Below, piece after piece: positions 63,088-64,000 of a stretch of 64,000 nucleotides of DNA; the first letter of the stretch is position 1, and every line of letters starts with the position of its first letter. Origin of the DNA: Mycolicibacterium sp. P9-64. Its GTDB lineage: Bacteria; Actinomycetota; Actinomycetes; Mycobacteriales; Mycobacteriaceae. The DNA is taken from assembly GCF_008329605.1 (NCBI RefSeq), contig NZ_NPKO01000005.1, positions 248,001-312,000 of the forward strand, given 5' to 3'. The position numbers were made by a program, and so were the translations under genes. The notes under the pieces are model-generated. The model did not search any database and was not told the origin of the DNA. It saw only the letters and a list, made by a program, of their open reading frames with translations.

Positions 63088-63105
63088 GAGCGAAGCGACG
63101 GGAGA
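63088..63105. repeat. Dispersed junction element, copy between two acyl-CoA synthetases
   Basis: GAGCGAAGCGACGGGAGA fills most of the 31-bp gap. Here the orientation is opposite to the copies before prrB and the MFS gene, and the GGGAGAG end could serve as the ribosome-binding site of the next gene. Confidence 0.7.
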
Positions 63106-63112
63106 GATATCA

Positions 63113-64000
63113 GTGAAGTCTCAAGCCACCGGACCCACGGACACTCCGATCATCGAGGAGACCATCGGGGCGAACTTCGCACGGATCGCCGAGGAGCACC
63201 ACGACCGCGAGGCGCTCGTCGACGTTCAAAGCGGAAGGCGTTGGACGTACGGCGAACTCAATGCCGAGGTCGACGTGATGGCACGCGGCCTGATGGCACT
63301 CGGGATCGCCAAGGGCGACCGCGTCGGGATCTGGGCGCCGAACTGCCCCGAGTGGACGATCGTCCAGTACGCGTCGGCCAAGATCGGCGCGATCCTGGTC
63401 AACGTCAACCCTGCGTACCGCACACACGAGCTGGCCTACGTGCTCAACCAGTCGGGGGTGCGCACGCTGATCGCGGCGTCGACCTTCAAGACCTCCGACT
63501 ACCAGGCCATGGTCGAGGAGGTGCGGCCGGACGCGCCCGCGCTGGGGGAGGTCGTCTTTCTCGACACCGATGACTGGGCGCAGGTCCGCGACGGTGCAGG
63601 GTCGGTGACGGCCGACGAACTGGCAACCCGCATGGTCGGTTTGACCAACGATGAACCGATCAACATTCAATATACTTCGGGTACAACGGGTTTCCCCAAG
63701 GGTGCGACGTTGTCGCACCGCAACATCCTGAACAACGGCTACTTCGTCACCGATCTGCTGAACTTGGCTCCCGGTGACCGGCTGTGCATCCCGGTGCCGT
63801 TCTACCACTGCTTCGGCATGGTGATGGGAAACGTCGGTTGTACGACGCACGGGGCGACCATGGTGATTCCGGCGCCAGGCTTCGATCCTGGGGCAACACT
63901 TTTGGCCGTCGAGCAGGAGCGTTGCACCGCGCTCTACGGCGTGCCGACGATGTTCATCGCGATGTTCGGTCATCCGGACTTCGGCACGCGCGACCTGTCG
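63113..64000 (+). CDS. Fatty-acyl-CoA synthetase (FadD-type), 3' end outside window
   Basis: The frame is open from GTG 63113 to the right edge (296 residues seen). It opens [20 protein letters not shown]. The adenylate P-loop is [20 protein letters not shown] near residue 182, followed by [20 protein letters not shown]. The P-loop codons (ATT CAA TAT ACT) are unusually AT-rich for this genome. It is likely a FadD35-like medium/long-chain acyl-CoA synthetase, to judge by this motif spacing; the C-terminal domain is not visible. Confidence 0.9.
   Translation, partial: MKSQATGPTDTPIIEETIGANFARIAEEHHDREALVDVQSGRRWTYGELNAEVDVMARGLMALGIAKGDRVGIWAPNCPEWTIVQYASAKIGAILVNVNPAYRTHELAYVLNQSGVRTLIAASTFKTSDYQAMVEEVRPDAPALGEVVFLDTDDWAQVRDGAGSVTADELATRMVGLTNDEPINIQYTSGTTGFPKGATLSHRNILNNGYFVTDLLNLAPGDRLCIPVPFYHCFGMVMGNVGCTTHGATMVIPAPGFDPGATLLAVEQERCTALYGVPTMFIAMFGHPDFGTRDLS

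Overview
The window is high-GC, almost fully coding actinobacterial DNA with many GTG starts and many 4-bp start/stop overlaps. Gene content and order match a fast-growing Mycobacterium (Mycolicibacterium-type). From memory, positions 2210-47566 follow the M. tuberculosis block Rv0861c-Rv0903c: ercc3/xpb, moaC2-mog-moaE2, rpfA, moaD2-moaA2, cspB, serC, fprB, citA, gltA2, the ompATb/arfABC operon and prrBA. Local insertions and replacements interrupt that backbone. Species cannot be fixed from the sequence alone.

Layout: 1-6158 holds the tail of a beta-strand repeat protein, an NmrA-like reductase, a VOC protein, XPB helicase and its conserved partner. 6225-10823 is a split molybdopterin cluster built around rpfA, which has a long leader containing a c-di-AMP (ydaO-type) riboswitch and an upstream CRP-like site. 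10820-25062 carries YccF, a cold-shock protein, a DUF559 endonuclease-like gene flanked by inverted repeats, a GST-fold hydroquinone reductase, an MFS transporter, several DUF proteins, a MarR regulator, an rRNA methyltransferase, SepH, serC, map, a diiron oxygenase and FprB. 25075-43845 is more variable: two DUF222/HNH genes each with a perfect SOS (LexA) box, a large secreted GH1 beta-glucosidase, a P450, two citrate synthases, PdxH, two MFS exporters with TetR and MarR neighbours, a carotenoid-desaturase-like oxidoreductase and an FKBP.

43904-49797 contains arfABC, the PrrB/PrrA two-component system and a phospholipase-D-like gene coupled to a split CHR-type transporter. 49914-55717 is a run of three ABC exporter half-transporters; the second has degenerate catalytic residues and probably pairs with the third. 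55748-60456 is a compact catabolic-looking unit (LysR, HisD-family zinc dehydrogenase, nitrilase-superfamily hydrolase, NCS1 permease) with a shared promoter motif and no obvious known substrate. It is the best candidate here for an undescribed pathway. The window ends with a GAF-LuxR regulator divergent from two acyl-CoA synthetases, the last cut by the window edge.

Regulatory signals readable by eye: one riboswitch, three CRP-like sites, two SOS boxes, a MarR-type operator, a LysR-associated motif, several palindromic intergenic repeats, and a dispersed short element (core GCGAAGCGACGGGA or its complement) that recurs at gene starts. The only non-coding stretch over 300 bp is the rpfA leader (9044-9478). 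I saw no tRNA, rRNA, CRISPR array or complete insertion sequence.
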